Source: Deltaproteobacteria bacterium
GTDB taxonomy: Bacteria; Myxococcota_A; UBA796; GCA-2862545
Length of the DNA stretch: 64,000 nt
Reading direction: 5' to 3'
Assembly: GCA_007693595.1 (NCBI GenBank)
Contig: REDI01000031.1
Span: forward strand, 116,260 to 180,259
Numbering within the stretch: the stretch's first letter is position 1; every line of letters starts with the position of its first letter. The position numbers and the translations under genes were made by a program. Positions 51,504-60,882 of this stretch are shown in pieces. Under the pieces are notes generated by a model. It was not told where the DNA came from. It saw only the letters and a program-made list of their open reading frames with translations, and made no database searches.

Positions 51504-52808
51504 ATGGCTTTGTCTTCACGCTGGATCTCGGCCGCGCTGGTGTTGGGCTCGACGGCTCTTACGCTCGTCGGGGGCGTGGCCTTCGCAGATCCGGGCGATG
51601 GGATCCAGCTAGGGACCTCCACGACGTTCCGGCCTCGCATCGAGCTCGGGTTCCTGTCGCGGACCAACATCACGCAGTCTCCCGACAATCCCCTGGCCGG
51701 CATCGCGCTGACCGTCGCGCCTGGGGGGCATCTGGTCTTCGACACACCCGATACGCTGATCGACCTCTCGGGCAACTATCGGCTCGTTAAGTTCTTCACT
51801 CGGCGGCTCTCGGGCCTCGATCAGTTCAACGACTTCGATGTGAGTCTCAACTCGCGATTTCTTCGGCAGAGCCCCGTAGGCTTCGTCGTCTCGAATCGCG
51901 CCGCGCTGGTCAACAACAACGCGACAGACCGCGTGGGCAACACGCCCTTCCATACCCGCACCCGCAATGATCTCTCGGCGGGGGTGCAGGTACGCCCCGG
52001 CTCGATCCTTCACATCGATCTTCGTGGGACCTACGAGCTCGATGACATTCGCGTTCCGTTTGGCGCGATCGACAGTGACACCCGAGGGCTCAACACCCGC
52101 CATGGCTTTGGCGGCCGCTGGGACGTCGAATACCGCTTCTTTCCCCAGACCGCCATCGTGGTCGAGGGCAACGTCGGGCGGTACAACTGGCGCAACAATG
52201 TCATCGAGCGCGGTGACTCCGGCCGATTCTCGGCGCTGCCCGATAATACCCAAGCCAGGGTCCTCGCCGGTCTTCGAGGTCGGATCACCGATCGTTTCGT
52301 CACGGTGGCACAGATCGGGTACGGCGTTGCCAATTATGATGTCTCCTCGGTCGAAGACGACTGTCCCGCGGGCGGGCGTGGCTGTACGGTGGCACCGGAG
52401 AGCTCCTTCGACGCCAAGCTGAGTGGCTTGGAGCGTCTACTCCTGGTCGCTCAAGTCCAATACGACATCGCCGAGGATCGTTCGGTCACCCTCGGCTACC
52501 GGAAAGACTTCGACGACGTATTCTTTACAAACTACCTCTCGTATCACATGGTCTATCTCATGACCCACATCGGCTTTGGTCAGCGCTTCGCGGTCGATGG
52601 CCGCGCGACGATTCGGCAAGAGTCCTATCGCGGCGCTCTGAATCGCGACGACACCTTCCTCAACCTTCACGGTGGAGGGAGCTATGAGCTGTCCAACTGG
52701 GCGAAGCTCACGCTCCACGGTGGCTACCTGCAGCGCACGGTCCCGACCGCACCGAACATCAGCTTCAACGATGTTCGAGTGCAGCTCGGAGCGGTGCTTA
52801 CGTACTAG
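51504..52808 (+). CDS. Outer-membrane beta-barrel protein
   Basis: A 434-aa protein with a signal peptide (ISAALVLGSTALTLVGGVAFA) and about 400 residues of alternating amphipathic strands with aromatic ends (LIDLSGNYRLVKFFTRRL, WDVEYRFFPQTAIVVEGNVG, WAKLTLHGGYLQRT), ending in a strand LGAVLTY whose last residue is an aromatic, typical for BAM substrates. Loops contain one Cys pair (DDCPAGGRGC). It would be the outer-membrane component, in position comparable to GltA/GltB/GltH or Nfs barrels; exact homology was not tested. Confidence 0.78.
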   Translation: MALSSRWISAALVLGSTALTLVGGVAFADPGDGIQLGTSTTFRPRIELGFLSRTNITQSPDNPLAGIALTVAPGGHLVFDTPDTLIDLSGNYRLVKFFTRRLSGLDQFNDFDVSLNSRFLRQSPVGFVVSNRAALVNNNATDRVGNTPFHTRTRNDLSAGVQVRPGSILHIDLRGTYELDDIRVPFGAIDSDTRGLNTRHGFGGRWDVEYRFFPQTAIVVEGNVGRYNWRNNVIERGDSGRFSALPDNTQARVLAGLRGRITDRFVTVAQIGYGVANYDVSSVEDDCPAGGRGCTVAPESSFDAKLSGLERLLLVAQVQYDIAEDRSVTLGYRKDFDDVFFTNYLSYHMVYLMTHIGFGQRFAVDGRATIRQESYRGALNRDDTFLNLHGGGSYELSNWAKLTLHGGYLQRTVPTAPNISFNDVRVQLGAVLTY

Positions 52809-53079
52809 CGGTCTGCTCACGGTCCGTCCGAAGTCCTGCCGTCGCCCGACCCCCTGTTCGGCTTTGGGGCGATGCCCGGTGGCCTGAGGGGCGCGGTGGA
52901 CAGCGTCGGGTTGGGGCTATCTCTCTAGGCCATCAGGTCGTAGGTTCGCTTTGGCCGAGTGTAGCAGACGAGCGTTCCGGGCGGGTCTCTTGACTTTCTG
53001 TTATGCTCCCTGAGGTGCATTCAAGGTGAGCCCATGACGTGTCAAGTCTTGGGCTCCGCCTAGGTGGAGGGTTGACTCA

Positions 53080-55764
53080 ATGGCCACGACCGCGACCAGC
53101 TCCTTCGGATCGCTCGTGACGCAGCGTAGGCGTGAGATCGCTCTGCTGGTGCTCGTCTTGTTCGCTATGTTCGCCCTGGTGAGCATGGTGGGCTGGCGAG
53201 CCTCCGATCCGACTCTGCTACGACCCGGCCCAGGGAGCGTCGAGAACCCGTGCGGCTGGGTCGGGGCGAACGTGGCGGATCTCGTCTTCGCCTTCGCGGG
53301 GTACGGAGGGTGGGTCATGGTCCTGCTCGTCCCGGTTGCGATCGTGCGGATCGCCGGGCGGAAACTCTTGACCCTTTGGCAGTGGGCGGCGGCAAGCGCC
53401 CTGTTCGTCGTCCTGCTCGCGGGGGGGCATCTGGCCATGCGACCCGTCGAGCCCCATCCGACCGGGGGGCTGATCGGCGCGAGCCTCGGGGACCTGCTGG
53501 AGTCTCTGGTTGGCACGGTGGGCGCCTGGTTCGTGGTCGCGAGCTTCGCGCTGATCTTGGTCACGGTCCTCGCGCAGATCCATTGGTCGACCGTCGCCTC
53601 AGCGCTGCTCGCTCGTCTCGAAGTCTGGGCGCCCCGGCTCGGCGCGTGGGTCCAGCGAGCTATCGCCTGGTCGGGTGCGAGGCTGGCGCAAGGGAGCGTA
53701 GCTGCGCTCACTTGGTTCTTCTCGGGCCTGCGGGTAGCGGGCCACAAGCTCGGTCATGCGCTGGGCCGCATGTGGGCGTCCATCGTCCGGCGTGAGAGCG
53801 AAGAGCTCCTCGACGACGAAGGTGAGGATCCGCAGTGGATCGAAGACGATCCCGAAGGATGGGCGTCCTCCATGCTCTCTGAGCCCGAGGCTCCTGCCCG
53901 CGATGGTGACACCGTGGTCGGGCATGGTCGGGCCTTGGTCCAAGCGGAGTGGGAGCCGACCATCGGCACGAGCGGCTCGGGCGACGTGCTCGGGCTCTTC
54001 CCCGAGTTTTCCCCGCGAAGTACGGCGTCGGGGCCTCAAGATCCCACGCCTGCTGCGGTTCCGGTCCGAGACCGCGCGCCCCTCCAGCCCCCGCAGCACA
54101 CCGATCCCGAGATCTCCGTCCTAGGCCGGTCGATCTCGGTGGCCCCCGAACCCCCGACGCCGAGCGAGCCCTCGGTGGCTCCGGCGGCCGCCTGTGTGCG
54201 GCCCGAAGGGCTGGGGGTCGATGTACGGGACAACGCGCTGCTCGAGCGCAGGAGCACGGATAACGGTCGTGCGATTCGCGAAGAAGCTGCCTTTCAGCTT
54301 CCTCGACTCAATCTACTCGATCCGGTCCCCGAGCAGCGGGCGGGCTATGATGCGGCCGAGCTCAAGGCGCTCGCGTCCACCCTCGAAGAGAAGCTGCTCT
54401 CTTTTGGGGTCAAGGGTCAGGTCGCCGGGGTGCTGCCGGGACCCGTGGTGACCATCTTTGAGTTCGAGCCAGCACCCGGGATCAAGGTCAGCAAGATCTC
54501 CGGACTCTCGGACGATCTCAAGATGGCCCTCAAGGCCTTGAGTGTTCGGATCGTCGCGCCCATCCCCGGACGCGGGGTTGTCGGCATCGAGATCCCGAGC
54601 AAGCGACGTATGACGGTCCATCTGCGAGATGTGCTCGCGTCTGAAGAGTTCCGAGGCGACAAGAGCACGCTGCCCTGTGTGCTCGGCAAAGACGTTGAGG
54701 GGCGGCCCGTGATCGCCGACCTCGCCCGGATGCCACACCTGCTCATCGGTGGCACCACCGGGTCCGGCAAGTCCGTCGGCGTCAACGGGATGCTCATGAG
54801 CCTCCTGTTCACCCGAAGCCCCGAGGAGCTGCGCCTGCTGTTGATCGATCCCAAGATGCTCGAGTTCGAGCTCTACGGCGACATTCCTCACCTCCTGCAC
54901 CCGGTGGTCATCGATCCCAAGATCGCGACCCAGGCGCTCGCATGGGCGTGTCGCGAGATGGATGAGCGCTACGCCCTGCTCGCTCGCTGGGGCACTCGCA
55001 ACATCGCGAGCTACAACAAGAAGGTCACCCGCGAGCTCCGGAGCTGGAGCCGCGAGAAGGCGATCCGCTACGCGCCCAAGGGTTGGTCCTCCGACGAGGA
55101 TCTGCCCCCCATGCCCGCCAAGTTGCCCTTCATCGTCATCGTCGTCGATGAGCTGGCGGATCTGATGATGGTCGCGGGCAAGGAGGTCGAAGAGTCGATC
55201 TGTCGCATCGCCCAGAAGGCACGGGCCTGTGGAATCCACCTGATCGTGGCGACCCAGCGCCCCTCGGTCGATGTTGTCACCGGACTGATCAAGGCCAACC
55301 TCCCGACCCGGATCGCCTTCCAGCTCAAGAGCCGGCACGACTCCCGCACCGTCCTCGATGAGATCGGGGCAGAGAATCTGCTTGGTAAAGGGGACATGCT
55401 CTATATGCCCCCAGGTGTTGGGGGCCTGAAGCGGTGCCATGGTGCCTTTGTCAGCGACGAGGAGGTCGCCCGGGTGACGCGCTTCCTGCGCGAGCAAGCT
55501 GAGCCCGAGTTCATCGAGGACCTCGAAGACCAAGATGGCGTTGGCCTGGCAGACCTCGACGAGGAAGAGGACGAGCTGTATGGCGCTGCGGTTGAGCTGG
55601 TGATCCAGTCGGGCAAGGCCTCGACTTCGATGGTGCAGCGACACCTCAAGATCGGCTACAACCGGGCGGCGCGGATCATCGACATGATGGAGGCGAACGG
55701 GGTGGTGGGTCCCGCCGATGGCTCTCGGCCCAGAGAGGTCTTGGTCGGAGCGTCGCCAGCGTGA
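53080..55764 (+). CDS. ftsK: FtsK/SpoIIIE DNA translocase
   Basis: An 894-aa protein. Four N-terminal membrane helices lie within residues about 20-170, followed by a long Pro/Glu-rich linker. The motor domain has Walker A GGTTGSGKSVGVN, LLIDPKMLEFELYGDIPHLL, Walker B VIVVDELADLMM and VATQRPSVDVVTGLIKANL. A C-terminal gamma winged-helix follows (SGKASTSMVQRHLKIGYNRA). It pumps chromosome DNA during division, guided by polar motifs. The ATG follows GGAGGG. The 271-bp upstream gap is separate from the envelope cluster; no clear promoter was seen in it. Confidence 0.96.
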   Translation: MATTATSSFGSLVTQRRREIALLVLVLFAMFALVSMVGWRASDPTLLRPGPGSVENPCGWVGANVADLVFAFAGYGGWVMVLLVPVAIVRIAGRKLLTLWQWAAASALFVVLLAGGHLAMRPVEPHPTGGLIGASLGDLLESLVGTVGAWFVVASFALILVTVLAQIHWSTVASALLARLEVWAPRLGAWVQRAIAWSGARLAQGSVAALTWFFSGLRVAGHKLGHALGRMWASIVRRESEELLDDEGEDPQWIEDDPEGWASSMLSEPEAPARDGDTVVGHGRALVQAEWEPTIGTSGSGDVLGLFPEFSPRSTASGPQDPTPAAVPVRDRAPLQPPQHTDPEISVLGRSISVAPEPPTPSEPSVAPAAACVRPEGLGVDVRDNALLERRSTDNGRAIREEAAFQLPRLNLLDPVPEQRAGYDAAELKALASTLEEKLLSFGVKGQVAGVLPGPVVTIFEFEPAPGIKVSKISGLSDDLKMALKALSVRIVAPIPGRGVVGIEIPSKRRMTVHLRDVLASEEFRGDKSTLPCVLGKDVEGRPVIADLARMPHLLIGGTTGSGKSVGVNGMLMSLLFTRSPEELRLLLIDPKMLEFELYGDIPHLLHPVVIDPKIATQALAWACREMDERYALLARWGTRNIASYNKKVTRELRSWSREKAIRYAPKGWSSDEDLPPMPAKLPFIVIVVDELADLMMVAGKEVEESICRIAQKARACGIHLIVATQRPSVDVVTGLIKANLPTRIAFQLKSRHDSRTVLDEIGAENLLGKGDMLYMPPGVGGLKRCHGAFVSDEEVARVTRFLREQAEPEFIEDLEDQDGVGLADLDEEEDELYGAAVELVIQSGKASTSMVQRHLKIGYNRAARIIDMMEANGVVGPADGSRPREVLVGASPA

Positions 55765-55909
55765 GTGGGTCACGGCTTGTCATCGATCTTGTGGGAGTTG
55801 AAGATCCCCGCGCCGCCAAGTGTCCGAGCGGGCGGACAAGCGACCGTGGGCCGGATAATTGCACCGCCCGTCGCGCTGCCTCTGCGTCCCTACTGCCCTC
55901 GGAGAGATC

Positions 55910-56563
55910 GTGAACCTCCCTCGTGTCCTGCTCCTCGCCAGCCTCACCACGTTCGGAGCGCTCGCCGCCTCGGCGTCCGACTCACCGTCGGAACCCGTCG
56001 TCGAGCAGGATCTTCAGCGCATCATCTCGTCCGTCGAAAAGAAGTACACATCCGTCGATACCATTCAAGCGAACTTTACTCAAAAGAAACGCGATACCTT
56101 CGGTGATATGGAGCAAGATGGCGATGTCGTGCTCCAGCGACCCACTCGGATGCGGTGGCGCTTCACCACCGGCGACGAGAGTGAGTTCATCACCGATGGC
56201 AAGACCTTGTGGATCTACACCAAGGCCGACAAGCAGGTGCTTCGCATGCGCGACACGTCGCAGGCAACCAGCACCGCCAACAGCTTCCTCACCAGCCTCG
56301 ACAGCCTCGATGAGCAGTTCAAGATCACGTTGATCGGGACCGACGGGGGGCCCGAGCTCGATCTGGTGCCGCGCGAAGCAGGCATGTATAAGCGCATCCG
56401 CTTGGCCCTCGACGAAGACTTGGTGTTGCGTGGGGTCGTGTTCACCGACGCCTACGACAACGTCACCGACATCACCTTCCGAGACGTCAAGCTGAACAGT
56501 AAGGTCGATACCTCGATCTTCTCGTTCGAGGTCCCAGACGGGGTCAAGGTCATCGACAACTGA
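55910..56563 (+). CDS. lolA: LolA-like outer-membrane lipoprotein carrier
   Basis: A 217-aa protein with a signal peptide (PRVLLLASLTTFGALAASA) and LolA patterns IQANFTQKK, RPTRMRWRFTTGDESEFITDGKTLW (split over two strands) and FTDAYDNVTDITF. It ferries lipoproteins from the inner to the outer membrane, fitting the many lipoproteins nearby. The GTG start is preceded by GGAGAG. It follows ftsK, a frequent pairing. Confidence 0.9.
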   Translation: MNLPRVLLLASLTTFGALAASASDSPSEPVVEQDLQRIISSVEKKYTSVDTIQANFTQKKRDTFGDMEQDGDVVLQRPTRMRWRFTTGDESEFITDGKTLWIYTKADKQVLRMRDTSQATSTANSFLTSLDSLDEQFKITLIGTDGGPELDLVPREAGMYKRIRLALDEDLVLRGVVFTDAYDNVTDITFRDVKLNSKVDTSIFSFEVPDGVKVIDN

Positions 56564-56703
56564 GCCTTCAACTCGTCCCGGCGCGAAGGGCGGGGTGGGC
56601 TCGCAACCTCTTGGGGTGATCTCGGTGCAGCGGACCGAGGAGGGTCGGATCTGAGCGCCGGCGAGTGGATCGCGTTAGCCGGGGGGCTCGCTCTGGAGTT
56701 CCT

Positions 56704-58059
56704 GTGCAGCGCGTTCATTTGGTCAGTCTGGGATGTTCGAAGAACCGGGTCGACTCTGAAGTCATGGTGGGCACCTTGCTCTCGGATGGCTTCGAGCTGG
56801 TCGATGATCCCGAGTCGGCCGACGTCGTCGTGGTCAACACCTGTAGCTTCATCCAGCCGGCCACCGAAGAGTCCATCGACACCGTGCTCGGCTTTGGCGA
56901 GCTCAAGGAGCGCGGTACGCTCAAGAAGCTGGTCGTGACAGGGTGCATGGTCCAGCGCTACGGCGCCGCGCTCGAGAGCGAGCTGCCCGAGGTCGACCAC
57001 TTCTTGGGAACCGGGGAGTATCACCGGATCGCCCAGGTCCTCAAGCCGCGTGAAGGCCAGGCGCCCCGGTCCCATGTCGACGTCCCGATGTACATCCACG
57101 ATGAGTTCGCGCCGCGGCTGAACTCGTGGTCTGCTTGCTCCGCCTACCTCAAGATCTCTGAGGGCTGCGACCACACCTGCGCCTTCTGCATCATCCCGCA
57201 GCTCCGCGGAAAGCTTCGCTCTCGGACCATCCCCTCCCTCGTCTCCGAAGCGGAGCGGCTCGCTGGCGAAGGTATCAAGGAGCTGAACCTCATCAGTCAA
57301 GACAGCACGGCTTATGGGCGCGACCTGCGCGATGGCACCGACCTGGGGGGCCTGATGCGGGCGCTCGCGCGTATCGATGGCATCGAGTGGATCCGACTTC
57401 ACTATGCCTACCCCCATGGGGTGCCCAAGAGCTTCCTCGAAGCGATGGCCGAGGAGCCGAAGCTCTGTCGCTACGTCGATATTCCACTTCAGCACGCCTC
57501 AGGAGCCATGCTCAAGGCGATGCGTCGGGGCGTCACGCGAGCGGGTCAGGAACGCATCTTGGAGCGTCTGCGGTCCTACGTGCCCAATGTGACCCTTCGC
57601 TCCACGTTCATTGTAGGCTTTCCTGGCGAGACAGAGCGGGACTTTCTGGAGCTGTGCGACTTCTTGGAGCAGCAACGCTTCGATCACGTCGGGGTCTTCA
57701 CCTACTTCGCCGAAGAAGGCACCCCGGCGGCAACGCTCCCCGATCAGGTGCCCGACGAGGTCAAGCAAGAGCGCCAGGAGCGCCTCATGACCCTGCAAGC
57801 CCAGATCAGCCGTGACAAGCTCCGCGCGCATGTTGGCACCGAGGTCGACGTGCTCGTCGAGGGCTTCGCCGAGGAGTCGGAGCTGATCCTCCGGGGTCGG
57901 ACCCGCGATCAGGCCCCCGATGTCGACGGTCAGGTCTACATCCTCAACGCGCCGCTCGGGGTCAGGGTCGGACAGATTAGACGGCTGCGCGTCGATCAGA
58001 CCGCCGACTACGATCTGGTCGGGGAGCTCGTCGACGTTCCCGCCGGCGCGTCGGCTTGA
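56704..58059 (+). CDS. rimO: RimO, ribosomal protein uS12 methylthiotransferase
   Basis: A 451-aa radical-SAM methylthiotransferase: the N-terminal UPF0004 domain has SLGCSKNRVDSE (the RimO signature), then NTCSFI and GCMVQRY. The radical SAM motif is CDHTCAFCIIP, and a C-terminal TRAM domain follows (VDVLVEGFAEESELILRGR). It adds a methylthio group to Asp of S12. GTG at 56704 is chosen because GGAG lies 5 nt upstream and the conserved sequence starts there. Confidence 0.95.
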   Translation: MQRVHLVSLGCSKNRVDSEVMVGTLLSDGFELVDDPESADVVVVNTCSFIQPATEESIDTVLGFGELKERGTLKKLVVTGCMVQRYGAALESELPEVDHFLGTGEYHRIAQVLKPREGQAPRSHVDVPMYIHDEFAPRLNSWSACSAYLKISEGCDHTCAFCIIPQLRGKLRSRTIPSLVSEAERLAGEGIKELNLISQDSTAYGRDLRDGTDLGGLMRALARIDGIEWIRLHYAYPHGVPKSFLEAMAEEPKLCRYVDIPLQHASGAMLKAMRRGVTRAGQERILERLRSYVPNVTLRSTFIVGFPGETERDFLELCDFLEQQRFDHVGVFTYFAEEGTPAATLPDQVPDEVKQERQERLMTLQAQISRDKLRAHVGTEVDVLVEGFAEESELILRGRTRDQAPDVDGQVYILNAPLGVRVGQIRRLRVDQTADYDLVGELVDVPAGASA

Positions 58060-58069
58060 TCACAACCTG

Positions 58070-58099
58070 TTGACGACGGCCCCATCTTGTGGCTTACCT
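58070..58099 (+). promoter_or_regulatory. Possible promoter of the lipoprotein gene
   Basis: TTGACG is followed after 18 nt by TTACCT, about 30 bp before the ATG at 58129. The -10 match is partial. Confidence 0.35.
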
Positions 58100-58128
58100 A
58101 TGGCAATGATCTCTTGGGAGTGATGCTC

Positions 58129-58590
58129 ATGTTCAGGACCCTTCCACTCGCACTGCTTCTCACCGCATGTGCCTCGGGCGACGATAACTTCAGGATTGGC
58201 GAAGGCACCCGCTGGGATGCGACCACCCCACCCGAGTTCGAGCACCGTTTCGACGATACGCCACGCACGGCGGGCCAGTCCTTCTCGGTCGACGCGATCG
58301 TCTACAGTGGGAACGACATCGAAGAGGTCACCCTTCACTACCAGCGCGAGACCGACGGGAGTCAGTGGCGGTCTACGCCCATGTTGCTTGAGCCTGCGGC
58401 CGAGGCGCCCCAGTCGGGCGCGACCGCGGTGATGCTCGACGCCTTCGGGGATGTTCCGGCAAGCTTCGTGAGCTCTGCGGGGGTGCGCTACTACATGCAC
58501 GCGGTCGACGAGTACGGTAACGAGTCCTGTTCGCCGAACGCTTGCGCGCAGAGCCCCTGGCATGTTCCGGTGGCGGCGCCGAGGAACTAG
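58129..58590 (+). CDS. Predicted lipoprotein of unknown function
   Basis: A 153-aa protein with signal MFRTLPLALLLTAC (lipobox LTAC, Cys14). The mature domain is beta-rich, with a fibronectin/Ig-like flavour (SVDAIVYSGNDIEEVTLHY, GVRYYMHAVDEYGNES) and a Cys pair near the end (CSPNAC). GGGAG at 8-nt spacing favours this ATG over one 6 bp upstream. Confidence 0.7.
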   Translation: MFRTLPLALLLTACASGDDNFRIGEGTRWDATTPPEFEHRFDDTPRTAGQSFSVDAIVYSGNDIEEVTLHYQRETDGSQWRSTPMLLEPAAEAPQSGATAVMLDAFGDVPASFVSSAGVRYYMHAVDEYGNESCSPNACAQSPWHVPVAAPRN

Positions 58591-58694
58591 GTCGCCCAGG
58601 GTGGCCTCGCGTCGAGTCGCCTGGTCGCGAGGGTTCTGGCTTCGTCTCATGGGTTTGGGCGGTCCAGCCACGGTCCGATTCTAATAGGCTGTCC

Positions 58695-59990
58695 TCAACG
58701 GTCTCGGAGCACTCGGATCGCTGCGCTGAGCTGTGGATCGACCGCGAGGCGCTCAAGAGGATCCAAGTGCCAGGCCGGGGCGACGGGCTCTTGGTCGGGG
58801 TCTGGCAAGGCGTCGATCAGGGCGAGGAGCGCGCTACGCTCTTCTACGGGGATCGAGAGCGCGTTGATCCGTTGTCGGAGCGTGTTCATGGTGGAAGCCT
58901 GTGGTTCGAGATCCACCTCCACGTCGGGATCCCGCCCCTTGAGGAAGGCGACCGGCTCACCGGAGGGCGTGTAGTAGCGGGCGGTCGTGAGCTTGAGGGC
59001 GTCGCCGCTCCGCATGGGGAAGAGGTTCTGCACGGTGCCCTTGCCGTAGGTCCGGGTCCCGACGAGCTGTGCTCTGCCGGTGTCTTGAAGCGCGCCAGCG
59101 ACGACCTCGCTCGCGGAAGCGGAGCCTTGGTTCACGAGGATGACCAGCGGCAGATGCAGACCGAAGCCGGCGGGGGTCGCAGATTTCAGCGACTCTTGGT
59201 CGGCGCGCCCTCGGGTCGAGACGATGGTTCCGTCTTCGAGGAAGAGATCGGCTATCCCTATGGCCTCTTCGAGCAACCCTCCAGGGTTGTCCCGTAGATC
59301 AAGCACGATCCCGGTCGCGCCGCGCTCCAGAAGGTTCTGGGTGGCGCGCTGAACCTCGCGCGCCGCGCTGTCTTGGAAGCTGTAGAGGTGTACGTAGCCG
59401 ACCTTGTCGGAGAGTAGAGCCCATTCCACAGGCTGAATGTCGATGCGGTCGCGAAGGGTCTGTACCACGATGGGGGCGTCGACCCCAGGCCGCTGGATCG
59501 TGAGCTCGAGGGCCGTGCCTCGTGCCCCGCGCAGGTGGGTCGAGAGCGTATCGATCTCGGCGCCTCCGATGGGCGCTCCGTCGACCTTGAGGATCACGTC
59601 GCCGTACCGGAGCCCGTCTCGTGACGCAGGGCCGCCGGGCAAGACGCGGATCACCAGCGCGCCCTCGGGCACGGCGCGCACCTCGACGCCGATCCCGAAG
59701 TACCGTCCCTCGGTGTCGCCAAGCATCGCCTGGTAGGCACGCTCGTCGAGCCACCGGCTGTGATCGTCGAGCTTCTCGACCATGCCCTCGATGGCGTGTC
59801 GTACCAGCTCGGCGTGTTCGACAGGCTCGACGTAGTTGGCTTCGATGAGCGAGAGGGCACGCGCGAAGGTGTCGAGCTCGTGGTAAGGGTCGGGTTCCCG
59901 ATCGGCGGCCGCCGCCCCTAGCCAGCCCGCAACGAGCAGTCCGCATCCGAAGGAGGCTGCGAGAGGGAGGACCACTCTCAGCGAGGTCAT
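58695..59990 (-). CDS. ctpA: CtpA-family S41 C-terminal processing peptidase
   Basis: A 431-aa protein with an N-terminal signal/anchor (LRVVLPLAASFGCGLLVAGW), a PDZ domain (VIRVLPGGPASRDGLRYGDVI, split around its ligand groove) and the protease domain with Ser in NQGSASASEVVAGAL and Lys in GTRTYGKGTVQ. It cleaves C-termini of periplasmic proteins, often controlling peptidoglycan hydrolases. It overlaps the murI stop by 4 bp, so both are coupled in cell-wall metabolism. Confidence 0.93.
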   Translation of the reverse strand: MTSLRVVLPLAASFGCGLLVAGWLGAAAADREPDPYHELDTFARALSLIEANYVEPVEHAELVRHAIEGMVEKLDDHSRWLDERAYQAMLGDTEGRYFGIGVEVRAVPEGALVIRVLPGGPASRDGLRYGDVILKVDGAPIGGAEIDTLSTHLRGARGTALELTIQRPGVDAPIVVQTLRDRIDIQPVEWALLSDKVGYVHLYSFQDSAAREVQRATQNLLERGATGIVLDLRDNPGGLLEEAIGIADLFLEDGTIVSTRGRADQESLKSATPAGFGLHLPLVILVNQGSASASEVVAGALQDTGRAQLVGTRTYGKGTVQNLFPMRSGDALKLTTARYYTPSGEPVAFLKGRDPDVEVDLEPQASTMNTLRQRINALSIPVEERSALLALIDALPDPDQEPVAPAWHLDPLERLAVDPQLSAAIRVLRDR

Positions 59991-60826
59991 GAGCACATCT
60001 CCTCGTCGGCGCTGTCGCCCTTGAGTTCAAGGAATGGCGAGACAGCGGGTGGAAGATCGACGGCGATCACCGGCTCGGGTCGATGACCCAAGAAACGCTC
60101 GCCGACGGTTTGAAAGCGGGCGACGTGATCGGTGACGATGTAGGTTCGCGAGCCCCGTCCAGCCACGAGGGGGCCGAGGTCTCGGCGGATCGCCTCGGCG
60201 GTGGCCTGGGCCGAGTCGACCAGGGTGACGTCGGGCAAGACCTCAGCGATGGTGTCGCGCAAAAGCGGGTAGTGGGTACAGCCTAGGATCGCCGTGTCGA
60301 GCGTTTCGCGGAGGTGGCCCACGTAGTGCTCCACGACCTGACGCGGCACGGCGCCGTGGGTCCAGCCCTCTTCGGCGAGAGGCACGAGGAGGGGACATGC
60401 GACGGGGAAGATCTGAAGATCGGGGCGTTCCCGACGGAGGGCGTCTTGGTAAGTGCCCCCTGCGATGGTCCCCTCGGTCGCGAAGATCCCGATCGCGCCC
60501 TGGCGATGTGCGGTGAGGGCCGCCTGCACCCCGGGCTCGATGACACCCCTCACAGGAATGTTCAAGAGCGAGGCGGCCTGACGAAGGGTGGGCAGGGCGT
60601 GCGCGGTGGCGGTGTTGCACGCGATGACCAGCGCGTCGGCCCCTTGTGCGTGGAGGTACGACGCGACGCGAAGGGCGTAGCGCCGCACGGTGCGGGGAGA
60701 GCGGGTGCCGTAGGGGACGCGCGCGGTATCGCCGAGGTAGATCAGGTCGTGCTCGGGAACGGCGCGGTCGAGGGCCGCGAACACGGTCAATCCACCGATG
60801 CCAGAGTCGAAGACGCCGATCCGCAC
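59987..60826 (-). CDS. murI: MurI, glutamate racemase
   Basis: A 279-aa cofactor-independent racemase with GVFDSGIGGLTVFAAL, catalytic cysteines in VIACNTATAHALP and AILGCTHYPLL, and the YLGDTARVPYGTRS motif. It supplies D-glutamate for peptidoglycan. The start is GTG. It is divergent from nadD with 56 bp between starts. Confidence 0.95.
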   Translation of the reverse strand: MRIGVFDSGIGGLTVFAALDRAVPEHDLIYLGDTARVPYGTRSPRTVRRYALRVASYLHAQGADALVIACNTATAHALPTLRQAASLLNIPVRGVIEPGVQAALTAHRQGAIGIFATEGTIAGGTYQDALRRERPDLQIFPVACPLLVPLAEEGWTHGAVPRQVVEHYVGHLRETLDTAILGCTHYPLLRDTIAEVLPDVTLVDSAQATAEAIRRDLGPLVAGRGSRTYIVTDHVARFQTVGERFLGHRPEPVIAVDLPPAVSPFLELKGDSADEEMCS

Positions 60827-60882
60827 GCGAACTCCTCGGTGGCGCGATACGGGAGGGCCCTAACCCGCGAGACGGAGGCAGC

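Noticed and set aside
54313..55773. A 486-codon minus-strand open frame opposite the ftsK motor domain.
   Set aside because: FtsK motifs are unambiguous on the plus strand.
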